From: Geobacter sp. UBA5735
GTDB taxonomy: Bacteria; Desulfobacterota; Desulfuromonadia; Geobacterales; Geobacteraceae
Direction of reading: 5' to 3'
Assembly: GCA_002419385.1 (NCBI GenBank)
Contig: DIFZ01000011.1
Coordinates: 6,123 to 70,122 of the forward strand
DNA: 64,000 nucleotides
Every line of letters begins with the position of its first letter. Positions within the stretch are counted from its first letter, which is position 1. Both the position numbers and the translations under genes were made by a program. Below the pieces are notes generated by a model. That model was not told the origin of the DNA and searched no databases. It saw only the letters and a list, made by a program, of their open reading frames with translations. Of the stretch, positions 51,782 to 61,421 are shown piece after piece.

Positions 51782-52981
51782 ATGAAAAGAACCAGAACCA
51801 ATGCTTTTACGTCATTCTTCCGGCTCGTTTCGGTCATAACCATTCCAATGCTCCTCTTTACCGCCGCCGGTTGCGGAAAGCCGAAAACCGAAGCTCCACT
51901 GCCACCGGTCGTCGAAGTGGCGGATGTTATCCAGCGGGATGTCCCGATCAACATGGAGTGGGTCGCCTCTATAGACGGTTCCGTTAACGCCGTCATACGG
52001 CCCCAGGTCACCGGCTACCTTGTCAGCCAGAACTATAAGGAAGGGGACATGGTCAAAAAAGGCCAGGTCCTTTTCCGCATAGATCCCCGGGTGTTCCAGT
52101 CAGCGCTTGACCAGGCAAATGGACAGCTGGCCCAGCAACAGGCGCGCTGGACCACCGCCAAGGCCAATCTGAAGCGCGTCAAGCCGCTCGCGGCGCAGAA
52201 TGCCGTCAGTCAGAAGGACCTTGACGACGCAACCGGCATGGAGCAGTCGACCCACGCATCGGTGATTGCCGCACAGGCTGCGGTGGACAAGGCCCGACTT
52301 GACCTGGAATTCACCAAGGTAACCTCTCTCATCGATGGTGTGGCGGGCATCGCCAAGGCCCAGATCGGCGACTTGGTCGGACCGGGCCAGACAGGAGAAT
52401 TGACCACTGTCTCAACTGTTGACCCTATAAAGGTTTATGTACCCATAAGCGAACAGCAGTACCTGAAGTCCATGGATAACCGTTCGGGCAAGACCGGACA
52501 AACCGTGCTTGAGTTGATCCTCACCGATGGCAGCACCTTCCCTCACAAGGGAAAAATCACCTTCGCGGACCGCCAGATTGATCCCATGACCGGAACGATC
52601 AAGGTTGCCACCCTGTTCCCCAACCCCGGGAATCTGCTCCGCCCGGGACAGTTCGCCCGGGTCAGGGCGCAGATCGGAATTGCGAGTGGCGCACTGCTCG
52701 TTCCGCAACGGGCGGTTGTAGATATTCAGGGAACCTATCAGATCGCCGTTGTCGGACCCGGAAACAAGGTTGATATCCGTCCGGTAGAGGTTGGAGAACG
52801 TGTTGGCTCTCTCTGGATTATCAGCAAGGGCGTGAACGCGGGAGAAAAGATTGTTGTTGAAGGCGTTCAGAAGGTGAAGCAGGACATGCCCGTGGTTCCA
52901 AAACCTTTTGTTCCTCAAGAAAATGCCGGAGTGAAACAACCCGCGCCAATCGGAGAATCCGCGGCCGCAGGGAAGAGGTAA
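51782..52981 (+). CDS. RND efflux periplasmic adaptor lipoprotein (MexA/AcrA type)
   Basis: 399 residues from the ATG at 51782 (GAGGAGAA upstream). Type II signal with A-A-G-C (Cys 31). Typical adaptor order: V-A-D-V-I-Q-R-D-V-P, the lipoyl half-motifs (I-R-P-Q-V-T-G-Y-L and V-K-K-G-Q-V-L-F-R-I-D-P), a coiled-coil hairpin rich in Ala/Gln, the second lipoyl half, and beta-barrel parts (G-K-I-T-F-A-D-R-Q-I-D-P-M-T-G-T). It links the inner-membrane pump and the outer-membrane channel encoded next. Confidence 0.93.
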   Translation: MKRTRTNAFTSFFRLVSVITIPMLLFTAAGCGKPKTEAPLPPVVEVADVIQRDVPINMEWVASIDGSVNAVIRPQVTGYLVSQNYKEGDMVKKGQVLFRIDPRVFQSALDQANGQLAQQQARWTTAKANLKRVKPLAAQNAVSQKDLDDATGMEQSTHASVIAAQAAVDKARLDLEFTKVTSLIDGVAGIAKAQIGDLVGPGQTGELTTVSTVDPIKVYVPISEQQYLKSMDNRSGKTGQTVLELILTDGSTFPHKGKITFADRQIDPMTGTIKVATLFPNPGNLLRPGQFARVRAQIGIASGALLVPQRAVVDIQGTYQIAVVGPGNKVDIRPVEVGERVGSLWIISKGVNAGEKIVVEGVQKVKQDMPVVPKPFVPQENAGVKQPAPIGESAAAGKR

Positions 52982-52987
52982 CCCGCC

Positions 52988-55900
52988 ATGTCAAAGTTCT
53001 TCATCAATCGTCCCATTGTCGCCATGGTGATCTCGATCCTTATGGTGATCCTCGGCCTGGTCGCCATGTCGCGACTTCCCATAGCCCAGTTCCCCAACAT
53101 CGTCCCTCCGGCCATCCAGGTCAACGCCACCTATACCGGCGCCGACGCCCAGACCCTGGAGCAGTCGGTGGCCACCCCCATCGAGCAGCAGATGTCCGGC
53201 GTCGACAACCTGGACTATATGTACTCCATCAACGCCAACAACGGGCAGATGACCCTCTATAACTACTTCGAGCTGGGGACTGACGCAAATACCGACCAGA
53301 TACTCGCCCAGATGCGCGAAAGCCAGGCAGAATCGCAGCTTCCGCGCGATGTCACCAATTACGGGGTGACGGTGGCAAAGTCCACTTCGTCACCGCTGAT
53401 CATGTTCGCCCTTTACTCCCCCAAAGGGACCTATGACAACATCTTCCTGGCAAACTATGCCTATATTAACATCAATGACCAGATGACCCGCATCAAGGGG
53501 ATTGCCAGCGTCACGGTCTTCGGCGCTGGTCAGTACGCCATGCGGCTCTGGGTCAAGCCGGATCAGCTCGCCAAGCTCAACATCACCATCCCCGAGATCA
53601 TCAACGCCGTTAACGCCCAGAACACGGTCAATCCGGCCGGACAGGTGGGGGCGACCCCGATACCCAAGGGGCAGGAGTTCACCTACTCGGTCCGGGCCCA
53701 GGGCCGGCTCCAGAACGAGGAGCAGTTCGGCAATATCGTCCTGCGGGCCGCCGCGGACGGCTCCCTTGTCCGGGTCAAGGACGTGGCCCGCATCGAGCTG
53801 GGCGCCCAGACCTATAACCTGGAAGGTCGACTGAACGGCAAGCCGTGCGCCCTCATCGCCCTCTACCAGATGCCGGGTACCAATGCCCTGGACGCCGCAA
53901 GCGGCACCAAGAAGCTGATGGAAGAGCTGAAGAAGAGCTTTCCGCCTGACCTGGAGTATGCGGTGGCGCTGGACACAACCCTGGCAGTCACCGAGGGGAT
54001 GAAGGAGATCAAACACACATTCTTCGAGGCCCTGATACTTGTCATACTGGTCGTCTTCATCTTCCTCCAGGGCTGGCGGGCAACCCTGATCCCGCTTTTG
54101 GCGGTGCCGGTGTCTTTAATAGGTACCTTTGCCATATTCCCCCTGCTCGGCTTCTCCATCAACACCCTCTCACTGTTCGGCCTGGTCCTCGCCATCGGTC
54201 TTGTCGTGGACGATGCCATCGTCGTGGTGGAGGCGGTGGAGCACCACATCGAGAAGGGACTCTCACCCAAGGATGCGGCTTTCAAGGCCATGGAGGAGGT
54301 CTCCGGCCCGGTTATCGCCATTGCCATCATCCTGGCGGCCGTTTTTGTCCCCACGGCCTTCATCCCCGGCATTACCGGACAACTCTACCAGCAATTCGCC
54401 GTGACCATCGCCGTGTCGGTCATCATTTCGGCCTTCAATGCCCTGTCCCTGTCCCCGGCCCTCTGCGCGCTGCTTCTCAAGCCGAAGAAGAAAGGAACCG
54501 GCCCGCTGCAGAAGTTCTACGACTGGTTCAACAGGGTCTTCGGCCGGGCTACCGATGGCTACATCGGCGTCTGCGGCGCCGCTATCCGCAAGAGCAAGAC
54601 CAGTCTTCTCCTGCTGCTGGGAGTGGCAATCCTTGCCGGATTTGTCGGCAATAAGATTCCCACCGGGTTCCTTCCCGATGAGGATCAGGGGTTCATCTTT
54701 GCCGGTATCCAGTTGCCCGATGCCGCCTCGCTCCAGAGGACCGGCGAGGTTGCCCGTCAGGCTGAAGAGATTATCACCAAGACCCCGGGGGTCAAGTACT
54801 GTTCCTCGATCATCGGCTACAACATGCTCAGCCAGGTGCAGAACACCTATAGCGCCTTCTTCTTCATCTCCCTGGAGGATTGGGCCAAGCGGGAAAAACC
54901 GGAAGAGCAGTACGAGGCGATCAAGAAGAGCATCTCCCAGAAAATGGCCGGTCTCCCCGGCGCAATCGGTTTCGCCTTCCCACCGCCGGCCATCATGGGG
55001 GTCGGTACCTCCGGCGGGGTCACCTTCATCCTTCAGGACCGGGCGGGTAAAGACATAGCTTTCCTGGCTGCAAACACGAAGAAGTTCATCGAAGAGGCCA
55101 AAAAACGCCCGGAACTGGCGCGGGTCACCACCACGTTCCTCCCCACCGTACCGCAGCTCTTTGTCGACGTGGACCGGGACAAGGTCCTCAAACAGGGGGT
55201 CAACATCGCCGATGTCTACAAGACCCTGCAAAGTTTCATGGGAAGCGGTTTCATCAACTACTTCAACAAGTTCGGGCGTCAGTGGCAGGTGTTTATCCAG
55301 GCCGAAGGAGACTATCGGACCAACATCGAGAACATCGGCCAGTTCTACGTGCGCAACAGTAAGGGGGAGACGGTCCCGCTATCAGCGCTCACCTCGGTTC
55401 GCAATATCGTCGGCCCGGAGTTCACCATGCGCTTCAATCTCTACCGTTCGGCCCAGATCAACGCCACTGCCGCCCCGGGTTTCAGTTCTGCCCAGGCCAT
55501 GAAGGCGCTGGAAGAGGTCTTCGCCGAAACCATGCCGCGTGAGATGGGCTATGATTACAGCGGCATGTCGTTCCAGGAAAAGAAAGCCCAGCAGGGCGTT
55601 TCGCCGATGGCAATCTTCGCCTTCTCATTCCTCTGCGTCTTCCTAATCCTGGCCGCCCAATATGAAAGCTGGTCACTGCCGTTTTCGGTCCTTCTCGGCA
55701 CCCCCGTCGCTGTGGCCGGGGCCTTTGCCGGCCTGCTGTTCCGGACCTTCGAGAATAACATCTATGCACAGATAGGTTTGGTCATGCTGATCGGCCTGGC
55801 GGCGAAGAACGCCATCCTCATCGTCGAATTCGCCAAACTGGAATGCGAAAAAGGGGAGAACCTCATGGATGCGACCCTCAACGGGGCGCGGCTGCGGCTG

Positions 55901-56191
55901 CGGCCGATCCTCATGACCTCATTCGCCTTTATTCTCGGCTGCGTCCCGCTGGCCATCGCCAGCGGAGCCGGCGCCATTTCCCGGCAGGTCATGGGCACCA
56001 CGGTTATCTTCGGCATGCTGGCAGCTTCGTTCATCGCTATTTTTCTCATTCCGGTCACCTTCTTCGTAGTGGAGAAACTTGGCCGTAAGGGAGACACCAG
56101 CGCCCACGCCCCGGTTGGAGGTAGTGAATCAGGTGAAGGGGCACCGCAAACCGATTCAACAACCGGAAAGGAGGGAGAGCCCCATGCGTAA
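52988..56191 (+). CDS. RND efflux pump, HAE1 family (AcrB/MexB type)
   Basis: 1067 residues, full length for the hydrophobe/amphiphile efflux family. Start M-S-K-F-F-I-N-R-P-I-V-A-M-V, then two large periplasmic loops and 12 membrane segments. The proton relay is visible in the G-L-V-V-D-D-A-I-V-V-V-E segment (the Asp pair in TM4) and in the matching TM10 region (L-V-M-L-I-G-L-A-A-K-N-A-I-L-I-V-E). It exports hydrophobic compounds using the proton gradient. It starts six bases after the adaptor stop codon and overlaps the outer-membrane factor gene by eight bases. Confidence 0.95.
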   Translation: MSKFFINRPIVAMVISILMVILGLVAMSRLPIAQFPNIVPPAIQVNATYTGADAQTLEQSVATPIEQQMSGVDNLDYMYSINANNGQMTLYNYFELGTDANTDQILAQMRESQAESQLPRDVTNYGVTVAKSTSSPLIMFALYSPKGTYDNIFLANYAYININDQMTRIKGIASVTVFGAGQYAMRLWVKPDQLAKLNITIPEIINAVNAQNTVNPAGQVGATPIPKGQEFTYSVRAQGRLQNEEQFGNIVLRAAADGSLVRVKDVARIELGAQTYNLEGRLNGKPCALIALYQMPGTNALDAASGTKKLMEELKKSFPPDLEYAVALDTTLAVTEGMKEIKHTFFEALILVILVVFIFLQGWRATLIPLLAVPVSLIGTFAIFPLLGFSINTLSLFGLVLAIGLVVDDAIVVVEAVEHHIEKGLSPKDAAFKAMEEVSGPVIAIAIILAAVFVPTAFIPGITGQLYQQFAVTIAVSVIISAFNALSLSPALCALLLKPKKKGTGPLQKFYDWFNRVFGRATDGYIGVCGAAIRKSKTSLLLLLGVAILAGFVGNKIPTGFLPDEDQGFIFAGIQLPDAASLQRTGEVARQAEEIITKTPGVKYCSSIIGYNMLSQVQNTYSAFFFISLEDWAKREKPEEQYEAIKKSISQKMAGLPGAIGFAFPPPAIMGVGTSGGVTFILQDRAGKDIAFLAANTKKFIEEAKKRPELARVTTTFLPTVPQLFVDVDRDKVLKQGVNIADVYKTLQSFMGSGFINYFNKFGRQWQVFIQAEGDYRTNIENIGQFYVRNSKGETVPLSALTSVRNIVGPEFTMRFNLYRSAQINATAAPGFSSAQAMKALEEVFAETMPREMGYDYSGMSFQEKKAQQGVSPMAIFAFSFLCVFLILAAQYESWSLPFSVLLGTPVAVAGAFAGLLFRTFENNIYAQIGLVMLIGLAAKNAILIVEFAKLECEKGENLMDATLNGARLRLRPILMTSFAFILGCVPLAIASGAGAISRQVMGTTVIFGMLAASFIAIFLIPVTFFVVEKLGRKGDTSAHAPVGGSESGEGAPQTDSTTGKEGEPHA

Positions 56192-57611
56192 ACGTATCAT
56201 TATTCCAGCGCTTGTCCTCTTCATCCAGGGGTGTATGGTTGGTCCCGACTACCGGCGCCCCACCGTCGATGCTCCCCAGGACTGGCGATTCCAGGAGCAG
56301 GAAACACGCGACCTGGTCGATACCCAATGGTGGGAACAGTTTGACGACCCGGTCCTCAATGATCTCATCGGGATCGGCCTTGCAGAAAACAAGGACGTAA
56401 AAATTGCCGCGGCAAGGATCGAGCAGTTCGCCGGGCAATACATCACGACCCGGGCCGCGCTCTTCCCGCAGATCGGCGCCGGCGCAAGCTTCGGCAGGGA
56501 CCGTATCAGCGAAAAGGGGGCTGCTCCCCTGTCTTCGGCCATCGAAAATCCTGCCGACTCCTACCTGACACAGTTTGGTGCAAGCTGGGAAATCGACCTG
56601 TGGGGCAAGCTGCGTAGGGCCAAGGAGTCAGCCCGCGCCGATATTTTGAGTTCGGAAGAGGCAAGAAGGGGTGTCATCCTCTCTCTGGTATCGTCCATTG
56701 CAACGGGTTATATAAATCTTCGTGACCTGGATCGGCAGCTGGAGATCGCTCAATCGACCGCCAAGAGCCGTGAAGAATCCTATAACATTTTCGAGCTCCG
56801 CTTCAGCGGGGGGATCATCTCCGAACTGGAACTGAGCCAGGTCAATTCGCAATATGAGGAAGCCCTTGCCGCCATCCCGGTCATCCGGAAATCAATTGCC
56901 CAGCAGGAGAATGCCCTGAGCGTACTCCTCGGCCGCAACCCCGGACCCATCCCCCGCGGCAAGACCATAGACCAGCTCGCCCTTCCTTTGGTCCCGGCCG
57001 GCTTGCCGTCCGATCTCCTTGCGCGCCGTCCGGATATCCGCCAGGCGGAACAGAACCTGATCTCCGCGAATGCGCAGATCGGAGTGGCCAAGGCGCAGTA
57101 TTTCCCGAACATCTCCCTCACCGGGCTGTTCGGATGGTCGAGCAGCGAGATTGATCGCCTGTTCATGGGGCCGGCACAAACCTGGGGCTATGCCGCACAG
57201 GTCGCTGCCCCTGTTTTTACGGCCGGTGCAATCTACGGACAGGTAAAATCCGCGGAAGCGTTCCAGCAACAGCTCCTGATAGTCTACCAGCAGACCATCC
57301 AGAATGCCTTCCGGGACGTAAACGACGCCCTGATCGATCGCAAGAGCACCATGGAGCAGCTGCAGGCCCAGGACAATCAGTTGAAATCATTGGAAAAATA
57401 TGCCCGGACCGCTCGGCTTCGGTATGACAACGGCTACACGAGCTATATCGAGGTGCTCGACGCCGAGCGCAGTCTGTTCAACGTCCAGCTTGCCCAGGCG
57501 CAGACAAAAGGATTCCTCTTTCAGTCCGTGGTGAACATCTACAAGTCCATGGGCGGCGGCTGGATCACGCTGGCAGAACAGCAGACCATGCCTTCAGGGA
57601 AAGGTCAATGA
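56184..57611 (+). CDS. Outer-membrane efflux channel lipoprotein (OprM/NodT family)
   Basis: 475 residues from the ATG at 56184 (GGAGGGAG upstream), which overlaps the end of the pump gene. Type II signal with lipobox I-Q-G-C (Cys 17), then M-V-G-P-D-Y-R-R-P, the classic start of OprM/NodT proteins. Two repeated TolC-type domains follow, each with long helical pairs (S-Q-V-N-S-Q-Y-E-E-A and Q-L-K-S-L-E-K-Y-A-R). L-P-S-D-L-L-A-R-R-P-D-I-R-Q-A-E is a family signature. It forms the exit duct of the tripartite pump. Confidence 0.95.
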   Translation: MRKRIIIPALVLFIQGCMVGPDYRRPTVDAPQDWRFQEQETRDLVDTQWWEQFDDPVLNDLIGIGLAENKDVKIAAARIEQFAGQYITTRAALFPQIGAGASFGRDRISEKGAAPLSSAIENPADSYLTQFGASWEIDLWGKLRRAKESARADILSSEEARRGVILSLVSSIATGYINLRDLDRQLEIAQSTAKSREESYNIFELRFSGGIISELELSQVNSQYEEALAAIPVIRKSIAQQENALSVLLGRNPGPIPRGKTIDQLALPLVPAGLPSDLLARRPDIRQAEQNLISANAQIGVAKAQYFPNISLTGLFGWSSSEIDRLFMGPAQTWGYAAQVAAPVFTAGAIYGQVKSAEAFQQQLLIVYQQTIQNAFRDVNDALIDRKSTMEQLQAQDNQLKSLEKYARTARLRYDNGYTSYIEVLDAERSLFNVQLAQAQTKGFLFQSVVNIYKSMGGGWITLAEQQTMPSGKGQ

Positions 57612-57757
57612 TCGTCATCTTCCGGATAACAGACGGAAGAATTATAGGTAATTCCTGGTAGGAATAAACAATTTAGGTGAATCTTCGGACTCGGTGCGGC
57701 ATTCGGTTGGTAACGGTTCGGAGTGTGGAAGCGCATGAATCCAGGAAAGGAGCAACA

Positions 57758-59017
57758 ATGAAAAGATTAGGAGTTTTTATGAAGCTGGTTGCAGTGACCT
57801 TGGTCATGCTGCTGACCGTTCCGGTTACGCTATTTGCCCAGGAACCCGAAGGGAAGGCTACTTTCAGCCAGGCGGAACTTGAGCAGATCCTTGCCCCCAT
57901 CGCCCTCTATCCCGATGATGTGCTGGCCCAGATCCTGATCGCGTCGACCTATCCCCTCGAGATCGTCCAGGCCGACCGCTGGGCAAAGCAGAACAGCGGA
58001 CTGAAGGGAGATAAGCTGACCGCCGCGCTCGAGAAGCAGCCATGGGACCCGAGCGTCAAATCCCTGGTCAACTTCCCCCAGGTGCTCTCGATGATGAACG
58101 AGAAGCTTGACTTGACGCAAAAACTGGGTGACGCCTTTCTGGCGCAGCAGCAGGATGTCATGAAGGCGATCCAGACCCTCCGCGCCAAGGCAGAGGTAGC
58201 GGGTAACCTCAAGAGCACCAAGGAGCAGAAGGTAATTGTCGAGAAGGAAACCATTATTATCCAGCCGGCGAATCCCCAGGTAGTTTACGTTCCGACCTAC
58301 AATCCCACGGTGGTGTATGGTACCTGGGCCTATCCGTCCTATCCGCCCGCCTATTATTATCCACCCGGTTACGTGGCAGGGGCGGCCTTCTGGTCTTTTG
58401 CCGCCGGCGTGGCGGTGGGTGCAGCCTGGGGCTATGCCTGGGGGAACTGCAACTGGCACGGCGGTGGGGGCGATATTGATATTGATATCAACAGGAACAC
58501 CAATATCAACAACAACATTAACCGTGGAGCACACGCGACACCCTACAAGGGTGGCAAGGGCAAATGGCAGCACAATCCCTCTCATCGCGGAGGTGTTGCC
58601 TACCGGGATCGGGCCACGGCAACCAAGTATAACAGGGGAGGGTCTCAAGGGGCCGTGAAATCACGCGAAAACTACCGCGGACGGGCCGACGCCGTGCAGC
58701 GGGATCTGGGACGCGGTGGTGCGGGCCAACGCCCCAGTGCGGGCCAGATGGACCGGGCAGCCGGTTCAGGCCAACGCGGCGGTGCGAGCCAGATGGACAG
58801 AAGCCAGGGGTCCGACCGGCGCAGTGGCAGTGGCACCACGGACATGGGGCGGGGGAGCGGCGGGTCAAACGCCTTCTCGGGCATGGATAGAGGCTCTTCC
58901 GCCAGGGATTTCAGCAGCCGCGGCAGTCAAAGCCGACAAAGCATGTCCCGCGGTGGTTCCTCGGGAGGGTTCGGAGGAGGATCCCGCGGTGGAGGTGGAG
59001 GGGGGCGTCGCAGGTAA
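57758..59017 (+). CDS. DUF3300-type secreted protein with Gly/Arg/Ser-rich tail
   Basis: 419 residues from the ATG at 57758 (AAAGGAG upstream). Signal peptide with cleavage near L-F-A-Q. The DUF3300 part has L-A-P-I-A-L-Y-P-D-D-V-L-A-Q-I-L-I-A-S-T-Y-P and K-S-L-V-N-F-P-Q-V-L-S-M-M-N-E-K, then P-Q-V-V-Y-V-P-T-Y-N-P. After a Gly/Ala segment with a D-I-D-I-D-I-N run, the last ~130 residues are low-complexity, rich in Gly, Arg, Ser and Gln. DUF3300 proteins usually stand beside DUF2950 proteins, as here. The role is unknown; an envelope or extracellular location is likely. Confidence 0.85.
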   Translation: MKRLGVFMKLVAVTLVMLLTVPVTLFAQEPEGKATFSQAELEQILAPIALYPDDVLAQILIASTYPLEIVQADRWAKQNSGLKGDKLTAALEKQPWDPSVKSLVNFPQVLSMMNEKLDLTQKLGDAFLAQQQDVMKAIQTLRAKAEVAGNLKSTKEQKVIVEKETIIIQPANPQVVYVPTYNPTVVYGTWAYPSYPPAYYYPPGYVAGAAFWSFAAGVAVGAAWGYAWGNCNWHGGGGDIDIDINRNTNINNNINRGAHATPYKGGKGKWQHNPSHRGGVAYRDRATATKYNRGGSQGAVKSRENYRGRADAVQRDLGRGGAGQRPSAGQMDRAAGSGQRGGASQMDRSQGSDRRSGSGTTDMGRGSGGSNAFSGMDRGSSARDFSSRGSQSRQSMSRGGSSGGFGGGSRGGGGGGRRR

Positions 59018-59096
59018 TGAACAACGACCTTTTCGGCAGTGATAATTTCATCAGCTTTTGTCACTGCACACACTTCAGAACCTTTAAGGAGGCACT

Positions 59097-60068
59097 ATGA
59101 AACTCTCTTTGAAACCGAAACAAGCCGGCTCCCCTCGCTGGTTGCTGACGATTACCCGATTGGCACTCATCCTTACGGCAGTTTTCCTGTCAATACCGGC
59201 ATTGGCCGCCACGACAAAACAGAAAACCTTCACTTCGCCGGAAAAGGCGGTCCAGGCGCTGGTTGCTTCTTTGAAAAAAGCCGATAATGTTACGGCCATC
59301 GCCGTTCTCGGACCAAACAGCGAGCAGTTGATTTCTTCCGGAGACCCGGTTGCGGATCGTCGTATGCGGGAACGATTTCTTTCGGCATACGACGAGAAGC
59401 AGCGCCTGGACAAGGAGGGAAAAAGTAAGGCTGTTCTTGTTATCGGCAAGAATGACTGGCCCTTCCCCATCCCGATCGTCAAAAGCAAGAATCTGTGGCG
59501 TTTTGATAGCCGGGCCGGCAGTCAGGAAATAATTAACCGTCGCATCGGCGCCAACGAACTCGATACCATCCAGACCTGTCTGGCCTTCATCGATGCGCAG
59601 ATGGAGTACGCAATGAACGACTATGACGGCGATGGCCTGCTCGAGTATGCCGCCAAATTCTGGAGTGATCCGGGCAAGAAAAACGGACTTTACTGGCAGA
59701 CCGGAGAGGGCGAGGCGCCCAGCCCGCTTGGAGAGCATTTTGCCAAAGCCAAGGCCGAGGGCTATACCAAAAAAGAAGCTCCTTCTCCCTATCACGGGTA
59801 CTTCTACCGCATACTGACCGGTCAAGGGAAATATGCGGAGGGCGGCGCTTACGACTACCTGGTGAATGGGCATTTGCTCGGAGGGATAGCACTCGTTGCC
59901 TTTCCCGCACAGTATGGCGCTTCAGGGGTCATGACCTTCATCGTCAATCATGACGGTGTCGTGTATCAGAAGGACTTGGGTCGGAAAACCGCCGAGATCG
60001 CCTCGGGAATAATAGTGTTCGATCCCGGTCCCGATTGGAAGAAAGTGGAGATGCCCGCAGTAAAGTAG
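59097..60068 (+). CDS. DUF2950-type secreted protein
   Basis: 323 residues with a signal peptide (cleavage near A-L-A-A, residue 38). The DUF2950 signs are F-T-S-P-E-K-A-V-Q-A-L, V-A-D-R-R-M-R-E-R-F, W-P-F-P-I-P-I-V and W-R-F-D-S-R-A-G, E-I-I-N-R-R-I-G-A-N-E-L, Y-H-G-Y-F-Y-R-I-L and Y-G-A-S-G-V-M-T-F-I-V-N. No activity is known for the family. It follows the DUF3300 gene by 79 bp with a separate ribosome-binding site (AAGGAGG). Confidence 0.87.
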   Translation: MKLSLKPKQAGSPRWLLTITRLALILTAVFLSIPALAATTKQKTFTSPEKAVQALVASLKKADNVTAIAVLGPNSEQLISSGDPVADRRMRERFLSAYDEKQRLDKEGKSKAVLVIGKNDWPFPIPIVKSKNLWRFDSRAGSQEIINRRIGANELDTIQTCLAFIDAQMEYAMNDYDGDGLLEYAAKFWSDPGKKNGLYWQTGEGEAPSPLGEHFAKAKAEGYTKKEAPSPYHGYFYRILTGQGKYAEGGAYDYLVNGHLLGGIALVAFPAQYGASGVMTFIVNHDGVVYQKDLGRKTAEIASGIIVFDPGPDWKKVEMPAVK

Positions 60069-60099
60069 CCATTTTCCAACGGGAAAGGATTTTTACCTA

Positions 60100-60620
60100 T
60101 GAAAAAATTTCCTTCCAGATTCTCGGGTGTTAACTCTCTAGAATTCTGGAGTGGCAACCTCTGCGCAGCAGCCTACGGACAGTGACCTGCCGGAGGCGGA
60201 CGGACTTCTTCAGGAACTGGCAGCAGCAGTCGGCGGATTCGAAACTGGAAAAGAGTGTTACTGCCCTCGACAATGATGCCAAGGCATCACTCAAATCCGA
60301 GCTTTCTCCGGCATTTATCTTGGGAATACCCAATGTGGTGCAGGTCAACACCCTGTCCAAGAATCGCGAGGACTATATTCTTCATCCGGCCAGCGGTGAG
60401 AAGCTGAGCCGGAATTCCATCGCCATGCTCGAAAGGCTCAGAGGGTCATGGTCAGGCAAGAAGCCGAATGGCCATATCGTTATCTCCGATCAAGGCTTCG
60501 GAGCGCTTTCCCGCACTCCTGGCCGCGGACTTCAGCGACTGGCCCAATGCGGTCATTCCGGTATTTATTGTCATGCAGTATTTCTTTGCGTTATCCCGGT
60601 TCGGCTGATAAATGGGGGAA
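60100..60620 (+). pseudogene. Decayed coding stretch
   Basis: The 660-bp gap between the DUF2950 gene and the minus-strand membrane protein has coding-like pieces in different frames: S-D-L-P-E-A-D-G-L-L-Q-E-L-A-A-A-V-G-G near 60180-60235, then L-S-P-A-F-I-L-G-I-P-N-V-V-Q-V-N in another frame, and W-P-N-A-V-I-P-V-F-I-V-M-Q-Y-F-F near 60540-60600 in a third. This looks like one gene broken by frameshifts, possibly of a membrane protein. An intact frame at 60182-60700 has no ribosome-binding site or recognisable domain. I could not name the parent gene. Confidence 0.35.
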
Positions 60621-60728
60621 ATGCCCACGGCAGTATCAAGCAGTACAACGGTTCACTACCAGCCAGCCGTGAGCCTGAAAAAAGCACGAGGTTCGCTTGA
60701 TGTGGAACTGAAATGCATTTTGGAGGTT

Positions 60729-61421
60729 TTACGGAACAGCTTGCCGCGTTTCAGGAATTGTGCGATTACGTTTCCCTGGCAGCAGGTAAAACAGGGCCAT
60801 GAGCACAACAATGGTTACCTGGTGATAGTTCTCACCGAACAGGTACCATGCAAGCAGTGAAATAAACGGCATGGCAATGGTCAGTATATGGATCCGGAGG
60901 ATTTCAGACTGGAACGGCAAGGCTATCCGTTTCCACGGCTCCTGGTGAAACAAGTGCCCGCCGTTTGCCAGCAACGTTCCCAGCACCATAGGCCAGAACC
61001 GCTGCAGCAGATAGGTTACCGGGGTAAAGAAATCAGAATTGATGAAACCGTTTCGGCCAAAAAGGGAATGGGGTTCCATTTCGGAAAATACCGACAGGAA
61101 CAATCCGTAAAAGCCAAACAGGTAGCTGTAGAGCCGGAACCCGACAATCGCCACAATAATGACGACAAGCGAAATTCCTGCTTGAAATGCCGTTGGTGCA
61201 AATCGCCGCAGAATCGGAAACCGTCGCTGGTAGAGAGGTTTTGCCGAACTGGCGGTCAGAATTATCTGGATGGCCGCGGCAATGATGCAGACCCAGGAAT
61301 AACAGAGCCCGGCCAACCAGGTACTCCAGCAGAATTCCTGAAGCGACCATCCCTGAAAAACCGCAAAGGCTGATGCGAGTACAAACCCGATACAATCAAG
61401 GGGGCGAAAACCATTTTTCAT
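60729..61421 (-). CDS. Multi-pass membrane protein, unknown function
   Basis: 230 residues from the ATG at 61421, which has AGGAAGGA 10 bases upstream on the minus strand; the ATG at 61442 is a weaker choice. Six hydrophobic segments, including G-F-V-L-A-S-A-F-A-V-F, L-V-V-I-I-V-A-I-V-G-F and I-L-T-I-A-M-P-F-I-S-L-L-A-W-Y-L, fill most of the protein. A polar loop near residues 120-140 contains H-S-L-F-G-R-N-G-F-I-N-S-D-F-F. The pattern resembles small inner-membrane proteins of the DUF6498 sort, but I am not sure. It faces the other way from its neighbours. Confidence 0.6.
   Translation of the reverse strand: MKNGFRPLDCIGFVLASAFAVFQGWSLQEFCWSTWLAGLCYSWVCIIAAAIQIILTASSAKPLYQRRFPILRRFAPTAFQAGISLVVIIVAIVGFRLYSYLFGFYGLFLSVFSEMEPHSLFGRNGFINSDFFTPVTYLLQRFWPMVLGTLLANGGHLFHQEPWKRIALPFQSEILRIHILTIAMPFISLLAWYLFGENYHQVTIVVLMALFYLLPGKRNRTIPETRQAVP

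Noticed and set aside
58470..58500. Repeated GATATTGATATT motif
   Set aside because: It codes for an Asp-Ile run in the DUF3300 protein and is not an operator or CRISPR-like array.
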